A stretch of DNA of 64,000 bases from Dama dama (Eukaryota > Chordata > Mammalia > Artiodactyla > Cervidae). Positions 1 to 9,942 of the stretch are shown here, piece after piece. The stretch lies in the NCBI RefSeq assembly GCF_033118175.1, contig NC_083694.1, positions 35,301,608-35,365,607 of the forward strand, given 5' to 3'. Under the pieces are notes generated by a model. The model ran no database searches. It saw only the letters and a list, made by a program, of their open reading frames with translations, and was not told the DNA's origin. The position numbers and the translations under genes were made by a program. The first letter of the stretch is position 1. Each line of letters begins with the position of its first letter.

Positions 1-942
1 TCAAATGAGTCAGCTCTTTGCATCAGCTGGCCAAAGCATTGGACTTTCAGCTTTTGAACACCCAGGACTGATCTCCTTTAGGGACTGGTTGGATCTCCTT
101 GCAGTCCAAGGAACTCTCAGGAGTTTTATCCAACACCACAGTTCAAAAGCATCAATTCTTTGGTGCTCAGCTTTCTTCACAGTCCAACACTCACATCTAT
201 ACATGATGACAGGAAAAACCATAGCCTTGACTAGATGGACCTTTGTTGACAAACTAATGTCTCTGCTTTTCAATATGCTGTCTAGGTTGGTCATAACTTT
301 CCTTCCAAAGAGTAAGCATCTTTTAATTTCATGGCTGCAATCACCATCCGCAATGATACTGGAGCCCCCCAAAATAAAGTTAGCCACTGTTTCCACTGTT
401 TCCCCGTCTATTTGCCATGAAGTGATGGGACTGGATGCCATGATCTTAGTTTTCTGAATGTTAAGCTTTAAGCCAACTTTTTCACTCTCCTCTTTCACGT
501 TCATCAAGAGGCTTTTTAGTTCCTCTTCACTTTCTGCCATAAGGGTGGTGTCATCTGCATATCTGAGGTTCTTGATATCTCTCTCGGCAATCTTGATTCC
601 AGCTTGTGCTTCTTCCAGCCCAGCGTTTCTCATGATGTACCCTGCATAAAAGTTAAATAAGTAGGATGACAATTTACAGCCTTGACGTACTCCTTTTCCT
701 ATTTGGAGCCAGTCTGTTGTTCCATGTCCAGTTCTAACTGTTGCCTCCTGACCTGCATACAGGTTTCTCAAGAGGCAGGTCAGGTGGTCTGGTATTGCCC
801 TCTCTCTCAGAATTTCCCACAGTTTATTGTGATCCACACAGTCAAAGGCTTTGGTATAATCAATAAAGCAGAAATAGATGTTTTTCTGGAACTCTCTTGT
901 TTTTTTAACGATCCAACGGATGTTGGCAATTTGACTTGTTGT
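1..942 (-). mobile_element. BovB (RTE-clade) LINE, 3' half, antisense, cut by the window edge
   Basis: Antisense copy of the ruminant BovB retrotransposon. The left part matches the BovB 3' region and the frame to its right encodes the reverse transcriptase. Similarity to the BovB at 2347-4158 is close over the shared part and stops near 942, where the sequence becomes unrelated and leads into a mariner remnant. The true 3' end lies left of the window. The family identity is firm; the right edge is accurate to about 10 bp. Confidence 0.93.
10..880 (-). pseudogene. BovB reverse transcriptase fragment
   Basis: Open frame of 275 residues from a GTG codon at 837, with the same frame open further upstream. 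RT motif A (FIDYTKAFD) is encoded at about 840-880. Motif B (GVRQGC) lies near residues 49-54 and the catalytic YADD box at residues 93-96, followed by the BovB C-terminal region. This is the best preserved RT core in the window, but the endonuclease half is missing and the frame runs into degraded sequence, so it cannot be a complete enzyme. In the family the protein nicks target DNA and copies its own RNA there. Confidence 0.88.
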
Positions 943-981
943 TTATTTTATATTTACCTTAGACTAGGGAAATGATAGTAA

Positions 982-1998
982 ATGAAAATCATTCAAGCAA
1001 TTTTCTTATTCAAGTTCAAAATGGGTTGTAAAGCAGCAGAGACAACTTCCAACATCGACAGCAAATTTGGCCCAGGAGCTGCTAGTGAACATACAGAACA
1101 GTAGTAGTTCAAGAAGTTTTGCAAAGGAGATGAGAACCTTGAAGATGAGAGGCACAGTGGTTGGCCATCAGAAGTTGACAACGGCCAACTAGGAGGATCT
1201 TCTAAGCTGATTCTCTTACAACTACACAAGAAGTTGCCAAAGAACTCAAAGTCAATTATTCTATGATAGTTTGGCATTTGAAGCAAATTGGAAAGGTCAA
1301 TAAGTTTGACAAGTTAGTGCCTCATGAGCCGACCAGAAGTCAAAGAATCATCATTTTGAAGTGTCATCTTCCCTTATTCTACGCAACAACAATGAACCTT
1401 TCTCAACTGGATTGTTATGTGTGAAGAAAACTGGATTTTACATGACAACCAGTAATGACCAGCTTGTCATCACTGTGCTTGGACTGAGAAGAAGCCTCAA
1501 AGCACTTCCCAAAGATAAATATACACCAAAATGGGGTCATGGTCACTATTGGTGGTCTACTGCCCATCTGATCCACTACAGCTTTCTGAATCCTGATTAA
1601 GCCATTACATCAGAGAAGCATGCTCAGCAAATCAATGAGATGCACCGAAACCTACAACTCCTGAAGCTGGCACTGGTCAACAGAATTGGCCTAATTCTTC
1701 TCTGTGACAACACACAAACACATGTTGCACAACCAGTCCTTCAAAGATTGAACTAATTGGGCTACAAAGTTTTACCTCATCTGCCATATTCACCTGACGT
1801 CTCAACAATCGACAACCACTTCTTCAAGCATCTCAACAATTTTTTTGCAGGGAAAATGCTTACACAACCAGAGGAAAGCAGAAAATGTTTCCAAGAGTTC
1901 ATCGAATCACGAAGCACAAATTTTTATGCTACAAGAGTAAACAAACTTATTCTCATTGGCAAAAATGTGTTGATTGTAATGGCTCCTATTTTGATTAA
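982..1998 (+). pseudogene. mariner transposase, decayed (DD34D superfamily)
   Basis: Several frames must be joined to follow the protein. The longest clean piece, 1757-2080, carries the C-terminal part with the SPD...HFFKHL pattern and FQEFIESRSTNFYAT. Of the three catalytic acidic residues, the first, normally the Asp of a CDE motif, reads Glu at 1423-1425. The second is kept in the CDN context near 1703. The third is kept in the ...IDNHFF context near 1810. In-frame stops replace two tryptophans near 1100. An active enzyme would cut and paste the element; this copy cannot. Confidence 0.82.
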
Positions 1999-2070
1999 GC
2001 ACATCTTTGAGCCTAGTTATAGACTTAAAATTCATGGTTCAGAACTGCAATTACTTTTCAAAAAGCTAAG
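982..2070 (+). mobile_element. Hsmar1-like mariner DNA transposon remnant
   Basis: Closely follows the layout of Hsmar1-type mariners: an ATG at 982, the N-terminal helix-turn-helix region, the catalytic domain, the terminal SYFD-like codons with TAA at 1996-1998, and a 3' end at about 2047-2070 that keeps the start of the Hsmar1 inverted repeat (GCAATTACTTTT). No matching 5' inverted repeat is visible left of 982, so the left end is lost or truncated. It sits between a BovB and an L1 3' end. It may correspond to the cattle Mariner1_BT family; that name is an inference. Confidence 0.85.
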
Positions 2071-2087
2071 AATAAAATAATGCCATT

Positions 2088-2346
2088 TGCAGCAACATGG
2101 GTGGATCGAGAGATTATCATACTAAGTCAGTCAGACAGAGAAAGACAAATATCATGACATCATTTATGTGTGAATTCTAAAAAAAATGATACAAATGCAC
2201 TTATTTACAAAACATAAATGAAGTCACAGACATAGAAAACAAAATTATGGATAACGGAATGGGGGAGAGAGAAATTAGGAGCTTGGGATTAACATATATA
2301 CACTACTGTATATAAAATAGGTAAACAACAAGGACCTAATGTCTTG
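2088..2346 (+). mobile_element. artiodactyl L1 3' end, left piece
   Basis: Matches the artiodactyl L1 3' end in sense: an ATGGxTGG...GATTATCATACTAAGT segment, a SAGTCAGACAGAGAAAGAC-like segment, then the run into AACAACAAGGACCTA. It breaks at 2346 where an antisense BovB begins and resumes at about 4159. About 45 bp of the expected L1 sequence between the two pieces is absent. Confidence 0.85.
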
Positions 2347-4158
2347 TCAGTTCAGTTCAGTTCAGCTCAGTTGCTCAGTTGTGTCGGACTCTTTGAAACC
2401 CCATGAATTGCAGCACGCTAGGCCTCCCTGTCCATCACCAACTGCCAGAGTTTACCCAAACTCATGTCCATCAAGTTGGTGATGCCATCCAACCATCTCA
2501 TCCTCTGACGTCCCCTTCTTCTCCTGCCCCCAATCCCTCCCAGCATCAGGGTCTTTTCAAATGAGTCAGTTCTTCGCATCAGGTGGCCAAAGTATTGAAG
2601 TTTCAGCTTCAGTATCAGTCCTACCAATGAACACCCAGGACTGATCTCCTTTAGGATGGACTGGTTGGATCTCCTTGCAGTCCAAGGGACTCTCAGGAGT
2701 CTTCTCTAACATCACAGTTCAAAAGTATCAATTCTTCAGCGCTCAGCTTTCTCTATAGTCCAACTTTCACATCCATACATGACCACTGGAAAAACCATAG
2801 CCTTGACTAGATGGACCTTTGCTGACAAAGTAATATCTCTGCTTTTCAATATACTGTCTAGGTTGGTCATAACTTTCCTTCCAAAGAGTAAGCATCTTTT
2901 AATTTCATGGCTGCAATCACCATCCGCAGTGATTTTGGAGCCCCCCAAAATAAAGTCAGCTTTATTGTTTCCATTGTTTCCCCATCTATTTGCCATGAAG
3001 TGATGGGGCTGGATGCCATGATCTTAGTTTTCTGAATGTTAAGCTTTAAGCCAATTTTTTCACTCTCCTCTTTCACGTTCATCAAGAGGCTTTTTAGTTC
3101 CTCTTCACTTTCTGCCATAAGGGTGGTGTCATCTGCATATCTGAGGTTGATATTCTCTCGGCAATCTTGATTCCAGCTTGTGCTTCTTCCAGCCCAGCGT
3201 TTCTCATGATGTACCCTGCATAAAAGTTAAATAAGTAGGATGACAATATACAGCCTTGATGTACTCCTTTCCCTATTTGGAACCAGTCCGTTGTTCCATG
3301 TCCAGTTCTAACTGTTGCTTCCTGACCTGCATACAGGTTTCTCAAGAGGCAGGTCAGGTGGTCTGGTATTCCCATCTCTTTCAGAATTTCCCACAGTTTA
3401 TTGTGATCCACACAGTCAAAGGCTTTGGTATAATCAATAAAGCAGAAATAGATGTTTTTCTGGAACTCTCTTGCTTTTTTGATGATACAGAGGATGTTGG
3501 CAATTTGATATCTGGTTCCTCTGCCTTTTCTAAAACCAGCTTGAACATCTGGAAGTTCATGGTTCACGTATTGCTGAAGCCTGGCTTGGAGAATTTTGAG
3601 CATTACTTTACTAGCATGTGAGATGAGTGCAATTGTGTGGTAGTTTGAGCATTCTTTGGGATTGCCTTTCTTTGGGATTGGAATGAAAACTGCCCTTTTC
3701 CAGTCTTGTGGCCACTGCTGAGTTTTCCAAATTTCCTGGCATACTGAGTGCAGCACTTTCACAGCATCATCTTTTAGGATTTGAAATAGCTCAGCTGGAA
3801 TTCCATCATCTCCACTGGCTTTGTTCACAGTGATGTTTTCTAAGGCCCACTTGACTTCACACTCCAGGATGTCTGGCTCTAGGTGAATGATCACACCATC
3901 GTGATTATCTGGGTCATGAAGATCCTTTTTGTACGGTTCTTCTGTGTATTCTTGCCACCTCTTCTTAATATCTTCTGCTTCTGTTAGGTTCCCTATCATT
4001 TCTGTCCTTTATTGAGCCCATCTTTGCATGAAATGTTCCCTTGGTATCTCTAATTTTCTTGACAAGATCTCTAGTCTTTCCCATTCTGTTGTTTTCATCT
4101 GTTTCTTTGCATTGTTCACTCAGGAAGGCTTTCTTATCTCTCCTTGCTATTCTTTGGA
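2347..4158 (-). mobile_element. BovB LINE, 1.8 kb, 5'-truncated, inserted in an L1 3' end
   Basis: Starts at its 3' tail (repeated TCAGT/CAGTT units at 2347-2375) and extends through the RT region to about 4158, where L1 sequence resumes. Full BovB is about 3.2 kb, so it is 5'-truncated and lacks most of the endonuclease. It is younger than the L1 it splits. A clear TSD is not visible; the right junction shares only a few bases (AAC). Confidence 0.93.
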
Positions 4159-4162
4159 ACAC
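2867..4162 (-). pseudogene. BovB ORF2 reverse transcriptase, frameshifted at YADD
   Basis: The main frame (3094-3999, 301 residues) covers the fingers/palm: QAGFRKGRGTR, motif A FIDYTKAFD and motif B GVHQGC. Just before the catalytic YADD box a short deletion near 3150 shifts the frame, so the protein continues as ISTSDMQMT. The post-catalytic part (MAESEEELKSLL...) is in another frame at 2867-3118, and pieces of the C-terminus lie at 2736-2996 and 2418-2627. An upstream frame (3965-4162) is the linker after the endonuclease. Not functional. Confidence 0.87.
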
Positions 4163-4285
4163 TAATAATGGAAAAGAATCTGGAAAAGAATATATGTATA
4201 TGCATGTATAATGGATTCACTTTGCTGTACACTCGAAACTAACACACCATTGTAAATTAACTATACTTCAATTAAAAAAAATTTT
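4159..4285 (+). mobile_element. artiodactyl L1 3' end, right piece
   Basis: Continues the L1 of 2088-2346: AATGGAAAAGAATCTG, a TGTATATG run, TCACTTTGCTGTACAC, and ends in CTATACTTCAATTAAAAAAA, the usual artiodactyl L1 terminus with an A-tail. Confidence 0.85.
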
Positions 4286-5345
4286 TTAAAGCTATTTCTC
4301 TGAGTCGTCTATTGCTCCTTCTCTGGTTCACTGGTTTGGTTAAAAAAAAAAAGCACATTTTTAAGTTACATGTTCAGACAGACATACACACACACAATTT
4401 TTTGTAAGGCCTTTGCAATATTCTTTTCAATCCTATCACTTCATTCCCAGGCCAGGTTTCATTCATTTTAGACTCTGTAGTTTCAAGATTATTTTAGCTT
4501 CCAACCCTCTCCTATGAGGTAAGAAGCCCAAGGATGTAGAGTAGCAAATGTCAATAATATATTTCAAAGGGATTGGGATATATAAATTGGAAGTTGTTAT
4601 TCTTCCTGTAATAGAAGAGTTGGTTGAAATGCTGAATTTCCTTTAATGAAAGGTTTTGATACCTTTCATTGGTAAAATGGGTTACTGCCAAAGAAATCTA
4701 AATAACTAATAGTTTGCTGTATGGTAGGAATTTCTACAATAACACCTGAACAGCAGGAGGTGCAGGTATTTTTCAAAGTAAAAGAGGCCTGGAAGCAAAA
4801 GGGTCATGCACCTTGCAGTAAGGTGAGACATCAGTTATACCCCATGGGCTGTTCAAAGGGGTAGAGCAGATGTAAAGAAGGGGAAACTGGAATGGAGCCA
4901 CAGAACAGATGCCTTTGTTTCATTCATAGAGCAGACACAGCATAGAGCAGATGGTCCCTTACTTTGATGAATGATCAGAAAGGAAGCCCATGGATGCCAT
5001 AGAGAGTAGGAGAGAACAAAATGCTTTTGGGTACCGTGTGTCAAAGAGAGCTCCAGATGGAATGATTAGCTTCCTATTCTCAAAACTCATCAAGAAATTG
5101 AAATTGGAAAGGATGGTCAGTGAAGAGACAAAGAGGATCAAACAGTTAATGATATGGGGATGAAATTCCTCTTCCTTATCAAGCTTCCATTCCAGTCACA
5201 CAGATCTACATGCTTTCTTTTCAGTCTTTGCCCCCACTATTTCTTCTTTCTGAAAATCCCCTTGAATCATCACACTGATTTCATGTCTACCGGAAAAGTA
5301 TAAAAGTAAACCTGAAGCAGTCTCACTTGTCTTTGTTTTCATTCT
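4286..5345. other. unique sequence, no gene seen
   Basis: No recognised repeat or convincing ORF. It holds a short A11 run near 4340 and a short CA run near 4384-4398. Open frames of 60-63 residues at 4853-5141 are weak and overlap each other. Confidence 0.5.
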
Positions 5346-5351
5346 CTGAAG

Positions 5352-5597
5352 GTTTTTTTTTTGTGTGTGTGTGTGCCATCATCACACTGTGAAAGTGAGT
5401 GGCTGAGTCATGTCTGACTTTTTGTGACCCCATGGACTGTAGCCCATTAGGCTCCTCTGTCCATGGAATTCTCCAGGCAAGAATACTTAGAGTGGGTTGC
5501 CATTTCCTTCTCCAGGGGACCTTCCCAGCTCAGGGATTGAACTTGGGTCTCCCACAGTGCAGGCAGATTCTTTACCATCTGAGCCACCAAGAAACAC
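5352..5597 (-). mobile_element. Bov-tA SINE with TG-repeat tail
   Basis: Reverse complement of the ruminant tRNA-derived SINE. The tRNA-like head is at the right (GAGCCACCAAGA ... GGGATTGAACTTGGG) and the BovB-derived 3' part at the left (GTCATGTCTGACTTTTTGTGACC). The 3' tail is a TG repeat at 5352-5376. Such elements are transcribed by RNA polymerase III and mobilised in trans by BovB. The frame across it is a chance ORF. Confidence 0.9.
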
Positions 5598-6525
5598 CTT
5601 ACCATCACATTAAAAGATGGCAAAAATTCTAGACAAAGTATAAATTGTTTCAAAACATTTAGTTCAATTATTTGCAAACTTTATTTTTTCAAAGATAAAA
5701 ACCACACCAAACTGATTGAAGACCATTGTTGAGAACATTAAAATATTTATGATGCATCTTGTAATTTGTATCTGAAAAATAAGCATTTGACCCTGCTAGT
5801 TTCTAAGCATATGCAAATATCACTGAAAAAACAATTAAGAAATTCTGTTTGCTTTCCATTGGAGGCTTATTCTCTGCTTCGGAGAAGTATCCTATGTATA
5901 GTGTCTATACATAGACACTCCATTGTCTGTTTCTCTGCTTCTTGGCTTCTGAGCTAGAAACTCTAGCTTAAGCTAGATCATCCCATCTTTAACCATTGCG
6001 ATAAGCCCAAGCCCAACCTGAGCCACTACTGCTACAAGTGTGCCAGACCCTGGGGTCCTTCCCCTGACCTTTTCTCCCACTGCAACTTCATCCTCTGGAG
6101 TAGGTGCAGCTGATCCAACCCAGGCCTAGGGATGTCTGGCATAGTCAACCCTGTACATGATCTGAGGTCAATTCCCTCCTCCCCCGACAAGGCCTCCTTT
6201 TCTCCCCCACATCCCCTTAGTCCTCCATCTTCTCAAGGACACTTTCTTTTTTCTTTTCTTCTTTCAAGGCCTCTCTTCCTCTCTTCTTCCTGCCTAGCTC
6301 CTCCTCATTGGTGAGGTTTTTGTGCTTAAATACCGTGACCCAATCCCCCATACCACTTCCTACATTCCTATCAGAAGTACACAGGAACCAGTGATTCTAA
6401 ATCCCTCCCTTCCTTGTGAGGAAATGTATCAGTGCTGAAATAGTCTATGCCTTTTTTTTTTTTTTTAAGTGCAAACCAAAACAAAATCAAACCTGAAAAA
6501 ACCAAAAATCCAAAAAACTCACTCA
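5598..6525. other. unique sequence, pyrimidine-rich in the middle
   Basis: 6000-6320 is rich in C and T, with a chance 60-residue proline/serine-rich frame at 6132-6314. A T17 run lies near 6452-6468. No repeat family or gene recognised. Confidence 0.45.
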
Positions 6526-6621
6526 GAGACTTACTTCCCTGGTTGTCTAAGACTCAGCGCTTTCACTGCTAGGTTCAATTCCTGGTCAGGGAATTAAGAT
6601 CCTTCAAGCCACACACACACA
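6526..6621 (+). mobile_element. CHR-type cetartiodactyl SINE fragment with CA tail
   Basis: GACTTACTTCCCTGG...GTTCAATTCCTGGTCAGGGAATTAAGATCC matches the head of CHR-type tRNA-derived SINEs shared by cetartiodactyls; it is truncated after about 85 bp and followed by a short CA run. Confidence 0.75.
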
Positions 6622-7349
6622 CAGAAACCAAAAAACCCACTTCTCAGCTGAGGCAGATTTCTGGCTTGCATACACATTCAAAGCAAACATGTAGAAAAAT
6701 GGTCTGTTATGGACTCATCTGAATGGGCCTCCTAGGAATGGATTACTTTAGCCTTTACCCTCTCCCATTTGGGGTCTCCTTCTGCAGGCTTATCTCCTTG
6801 ACTCTCTGTATTCTCACAGTAACCCGAGTTTCCCAAAGCTTCTATTTAGAGTTTTCAGCTTCATTATGTCACAAGAAAGTATCATGTCTACCCACCACCT
6901 GTGTCTTTTCCCTTTGGATCCATGCATCACGAGACAGATGCAGTGTTAAATAACCACCCCATTTATCAAACAGTGAAGGCATCCTTGGGAGTCTCTGGTG
7001 TTCTAAGTCACCATCTACAATAGGCCACATGTAAATGGCCGCATTTTTCTTCATTAATCAAGATTAATGAAAGATTAATCAAGATTTAAGGAAAACATTC
7101 ATGCCTAACAGCTTCAGAAATCAGAGGTCATGATGGAATACTAATTTTAGAAAGACGGTTATAATCTTTAGGTTTAGATTTTTTTTTGAATCCCCAAATT
7201 CCATGGAGTATACTCCCAATTATTAAAAATTCCTTTTAAGGAAATAAAACTCAAATGAGCTATTTCTGTACTCTTTTCTCATTTCTTCACTGAAAAAAAA
7301 AAATTATTTTTCCCATAATGTGAACAAAATTCCCTCAGGGGCTTTTCCC
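6622..7349. other. no clear feature
   Basis: AT-rich with no confident repeat. A 76-residue open frame at 6723-6953 has no recognisable family features. A short local duplication of ATTAATCAAGATTTAA-like sequence lies at 7055-7090. Confidence 0.4.
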
Positions 7350-8200
7350 CCTCCCTTTATTGATGTATACATGAATCATCATTGTACTATTTACTGAATA
7401 TTCTCAAAGTAAACACTCTTATGTAATAGGGAGCCAGAGCAAGAACAAGAAACAATCCTTAGAAGCTTTCCTATGCTTCTTTCCAGTTACTGTACACCCA
7501 GGTAACAATGATCTGACTTCTAACATCACTTGTTTTTTGGTTAGTTTTTGAAATTTACATACCTGACAAATATTTACTCTTTTGGGTCTTGCTTCTTTCA
7601 CTCAACCTAATGTTAGCAAGGTTCACCCATGTTGATGTATGTAACTCAGTTTGATTATTGTTATTGCTGTTTGGGACTTCATTATACACATAGAACACAG
7701 TTTATTCATGCATCCTCTTATTGATGAATATTTGGCTTGCTTTCATTTATCACTTGAATAATTTTACTATAAACATTCTTGTGCATGTCTTTTGATCACC
7801 AGATGTATGTATTTCTATTGGTATGCATCTAAGGGTAGAATTGGTAGGTCATGGGATATACATATATTCATCTTTAATATGTAGTATCAAGCAGTTTTCT
7901 AATTGTGTTATACCAATTTATACTCCCACCAGAACTGTGTGAGAGTTCCCCTTGCTTAACATCCTTGCCAATCTATTCTGGGGGCTGTGTAGTAGCTCAT
8001 AGTGAGGTTTTAACTTAGATTTCCCTGAAGAACTATTGATTTTGAATACACTTGCTACATTTATTGGCTACTTGGATCTCATCTTTTTCAGCATACTTTT
8101 TCAAGCCTTTTGGCCTTTTAAAATTGTGATTGTTTTTCTCATTGATTTGTAGATTTGCAGGTGTTCTTTGTGAGTACTTTGACAGATACAAGTATTGCAA
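7350..8200 (-). mobile_element. old L1M 3' region, antisense
   Basis: Degraded but collinear with the antisense 3' end of mammalian L1M elements: TTTATTGATGTATACATGAATCATCATT, then TTCACTCAACCTAATGTTAGCAAGG, CACCCATGTTGATGTATG, TTTATTCATGCATCCTCTTATTGATG and TACTCCCACCAGAACTGTG. The copy is old and broken by many small indels. Confidence 0.75.
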
Positions 8201-8694
8201 TTACAATTCCCACTCTATCCTTTCCACAAACAATTTTTGTTATGGTAGCCCTAACAAACTGATATATACACTTTAAGTCAAAACATTAAATTTCATAATC
8301 ATTTCATAGAAGGCCAAGGCCTTTATTTTGAATCTACTGACCAGAACTGCAAATTTTCTTTCTAACCGCACACACAATTCACACAAAGCATTGTCTATGA
8401 TTTTCATTTCTGATTTCTTTCAGTCAAGAGATAAAGATACATGTAAAGCAACTTACATGATATATATCTTTGCACCTTTTTACTTTCAATCTTTTATGTA
8501 CTTAAAATGTGTCTCTTTTAAGTAGCATACAATTGTGTGTGTGTTTTTAACACAAGTCAGATGATTTTAGTCTGCAAAATGGAGTATTTAGCCCATTAAA
8601 ATTCATACAATTTTTATTTTTTTAAGATTTTCTTTTGATGTGTACCATTCTTAATTGAATTTTTTACAATATTACTTCTGTTTTATGTTTTGAT
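8201..8694. other. no clear feature
   Basis: AT-rich sequence, possibly further decayed L1; a 65-residue frame at 8328-8525 is not convincing. Confidence 0.35.
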
Positions 8695-8780
8695 TTTTGG
8701 CCATGAGACCTATGGGAACTTAGCTCCTCAATCAGGGAATGAACCTACAGCCCCTGCATTAGACTCCCAGGGAAGTCCCT
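8695..8780 (-). mobile_element. CHR-type SINE fragment, antisense
   Basis: GGCCATGAGACCTATGGGAACTTAGCTCCTCAATCAGGGAATGAACC...CCCAGGGAAGTCC is the reverse complement of the CHR SINE head. Confidence 0.72.
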
Positions 8781-9307
8781 GGTCTGTTTATATTTAATGC
8801 AATTACTAATACACTTGAGTTTAAGCCTACCATTTTACAATTAGTTTTCTTTTTCTGTTGCTAAAAAAACAACTATATATATTAGTTATATAAAATCTGC
8901 TCTTAAATCCATCTACTGATTTTTAAAATTCAGTTATTGTACTTTTCATTTTAGAATTCCAACTCAATTACTTGTATAGATTCCGATTCTCCTGAAACTT
9001 TTCACCTTGTCTTATATTTTCCTGAAAATATTTGTCATAGTTATTTAACAACTCATAACTCTAATAAATGTTTTTCCTTATAGGTCTTTTAAATACTTTT
9101 TCCCTAAATTTTTTTTTTTCCTCTTGGTCAATTGATCTTGCTCACTGGAATGTCTGATACTTTATCCAATGCCAGCATTGAGTACTAAATATTTTACAGA
9201 AGCTGGAGTTTTGATGTTACCTCTCTGCACAGAGCAATTGCTTTGGTTTTGGTGGACCATGACCCTGCACAGATCGCTCGATTTTAATCTGGGATTAAAC
9301 TGATTCT
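8781..9307. other. AT-rich, no clear feature
   Basis: T-rich low-complexity sequence with T9 near 9111; no repeat named with confidence. Confidence 0.35.
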
Positions 9308-9319
9308 AGAGCTTGTTTC

Positions 9320-9594
9320 CGGAGAAGGCAATGGCAACCCACTCCAGTACTCTTGCCTGGAAAATCCCATGGACTGAGGAGCCTGGTGGGCTGCAGTCCA
9401 CGGGGTCATTAAGAGTCGGATACGACTGAGCGACTTCACTTTCACTTTTCACTTTCATGCATTGAAGAAGGAAATGGCAACCCACTCCAGTGTTATGGCC
9501 TGGAGAATCCCAGGGACGGGGAGCCTGTTGGGCTGCCGTCTATGGGGTAGCACAGAGTCGGACACGACTTAAACGACTTAGTAGCAGCAGCAGC
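9320..9594 (+). mobile_element. Bov-A2 dimeric SINE with intact TSD
   Basis: Two related Bov-A units: GGAGAAGGCAATGGCAACCC... and GAAGAAGGAAATGGCAACCC..., joined by the CACTTTCACTTTTCACTTTCATGC linker and ending in an AGC-repeat tail. It is flanked by an exact 12-bp direct repeat AGAGCTTGTTTC at 9308-9319 and 9595-9606, which fixes both edges. Length fits the full family (about 280 bp). Confidence 0.95.
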
Positions 9595-9649
9595 AGAGCT
9601 TGTTTCAGTCTCCGATAGGACTAATTCTGTTCATTCTTACTCTTAGTTT

Positions 9650-9929
9650 CTGATAGCTCAGTTGGTAAGGAATCTGCCTGCAATGCAGAAGACACCGGTT
9701 CGATTCCAAAATCCCCTGAGAAGGGATAGGCTACCCATTCCAGTATTCTTGGACTTCCCTTGTGGCTCAGCTGAAAGAATCTGCCTACAATGCGGGAGGC
9801 CTGGGTTTGATCCTGGGTTGGGAAGATCCCGTGGAGAAGGGAAAGGCTACCCACTCCAGTATTCTGGCCTAGAGAATTCCATGGGGTCACAAATAGTCGA
9901 ACATGACTGAGTGACTTTCGCTTTCACTT
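9650..9929 (+). mobile_element. Bov-tA SINE with duplicated head and exact TSD
   Basis: Contains two tRNA-like heads: CTCAGTTGGTAAGGAATCTGCC...GGTTCGATTCC, then a second CTTCCCTTGTGGCTCAGCTG...GGGTTTGATCC, then one 3' part. A 13-bp direct repeat TTACTCTTAGTTT lies at 9637-9649 and 9930-9942. The double head followed by a single tail is the Bov-tA2-like arrangement. Confidence 0.92.
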
Positions 9930-9942
9930 TTACTCTTAGTTT

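Noticed and set aside
9650..9929. tRNA-like sequence with B-box-like GGTTCGATTCC, as a possible tRNA gene
   Set aside because: Followed by the BovB-derived SINE body and flanked by a TSD; it is a Bov-tA SINE head, as in about twenty other places here.
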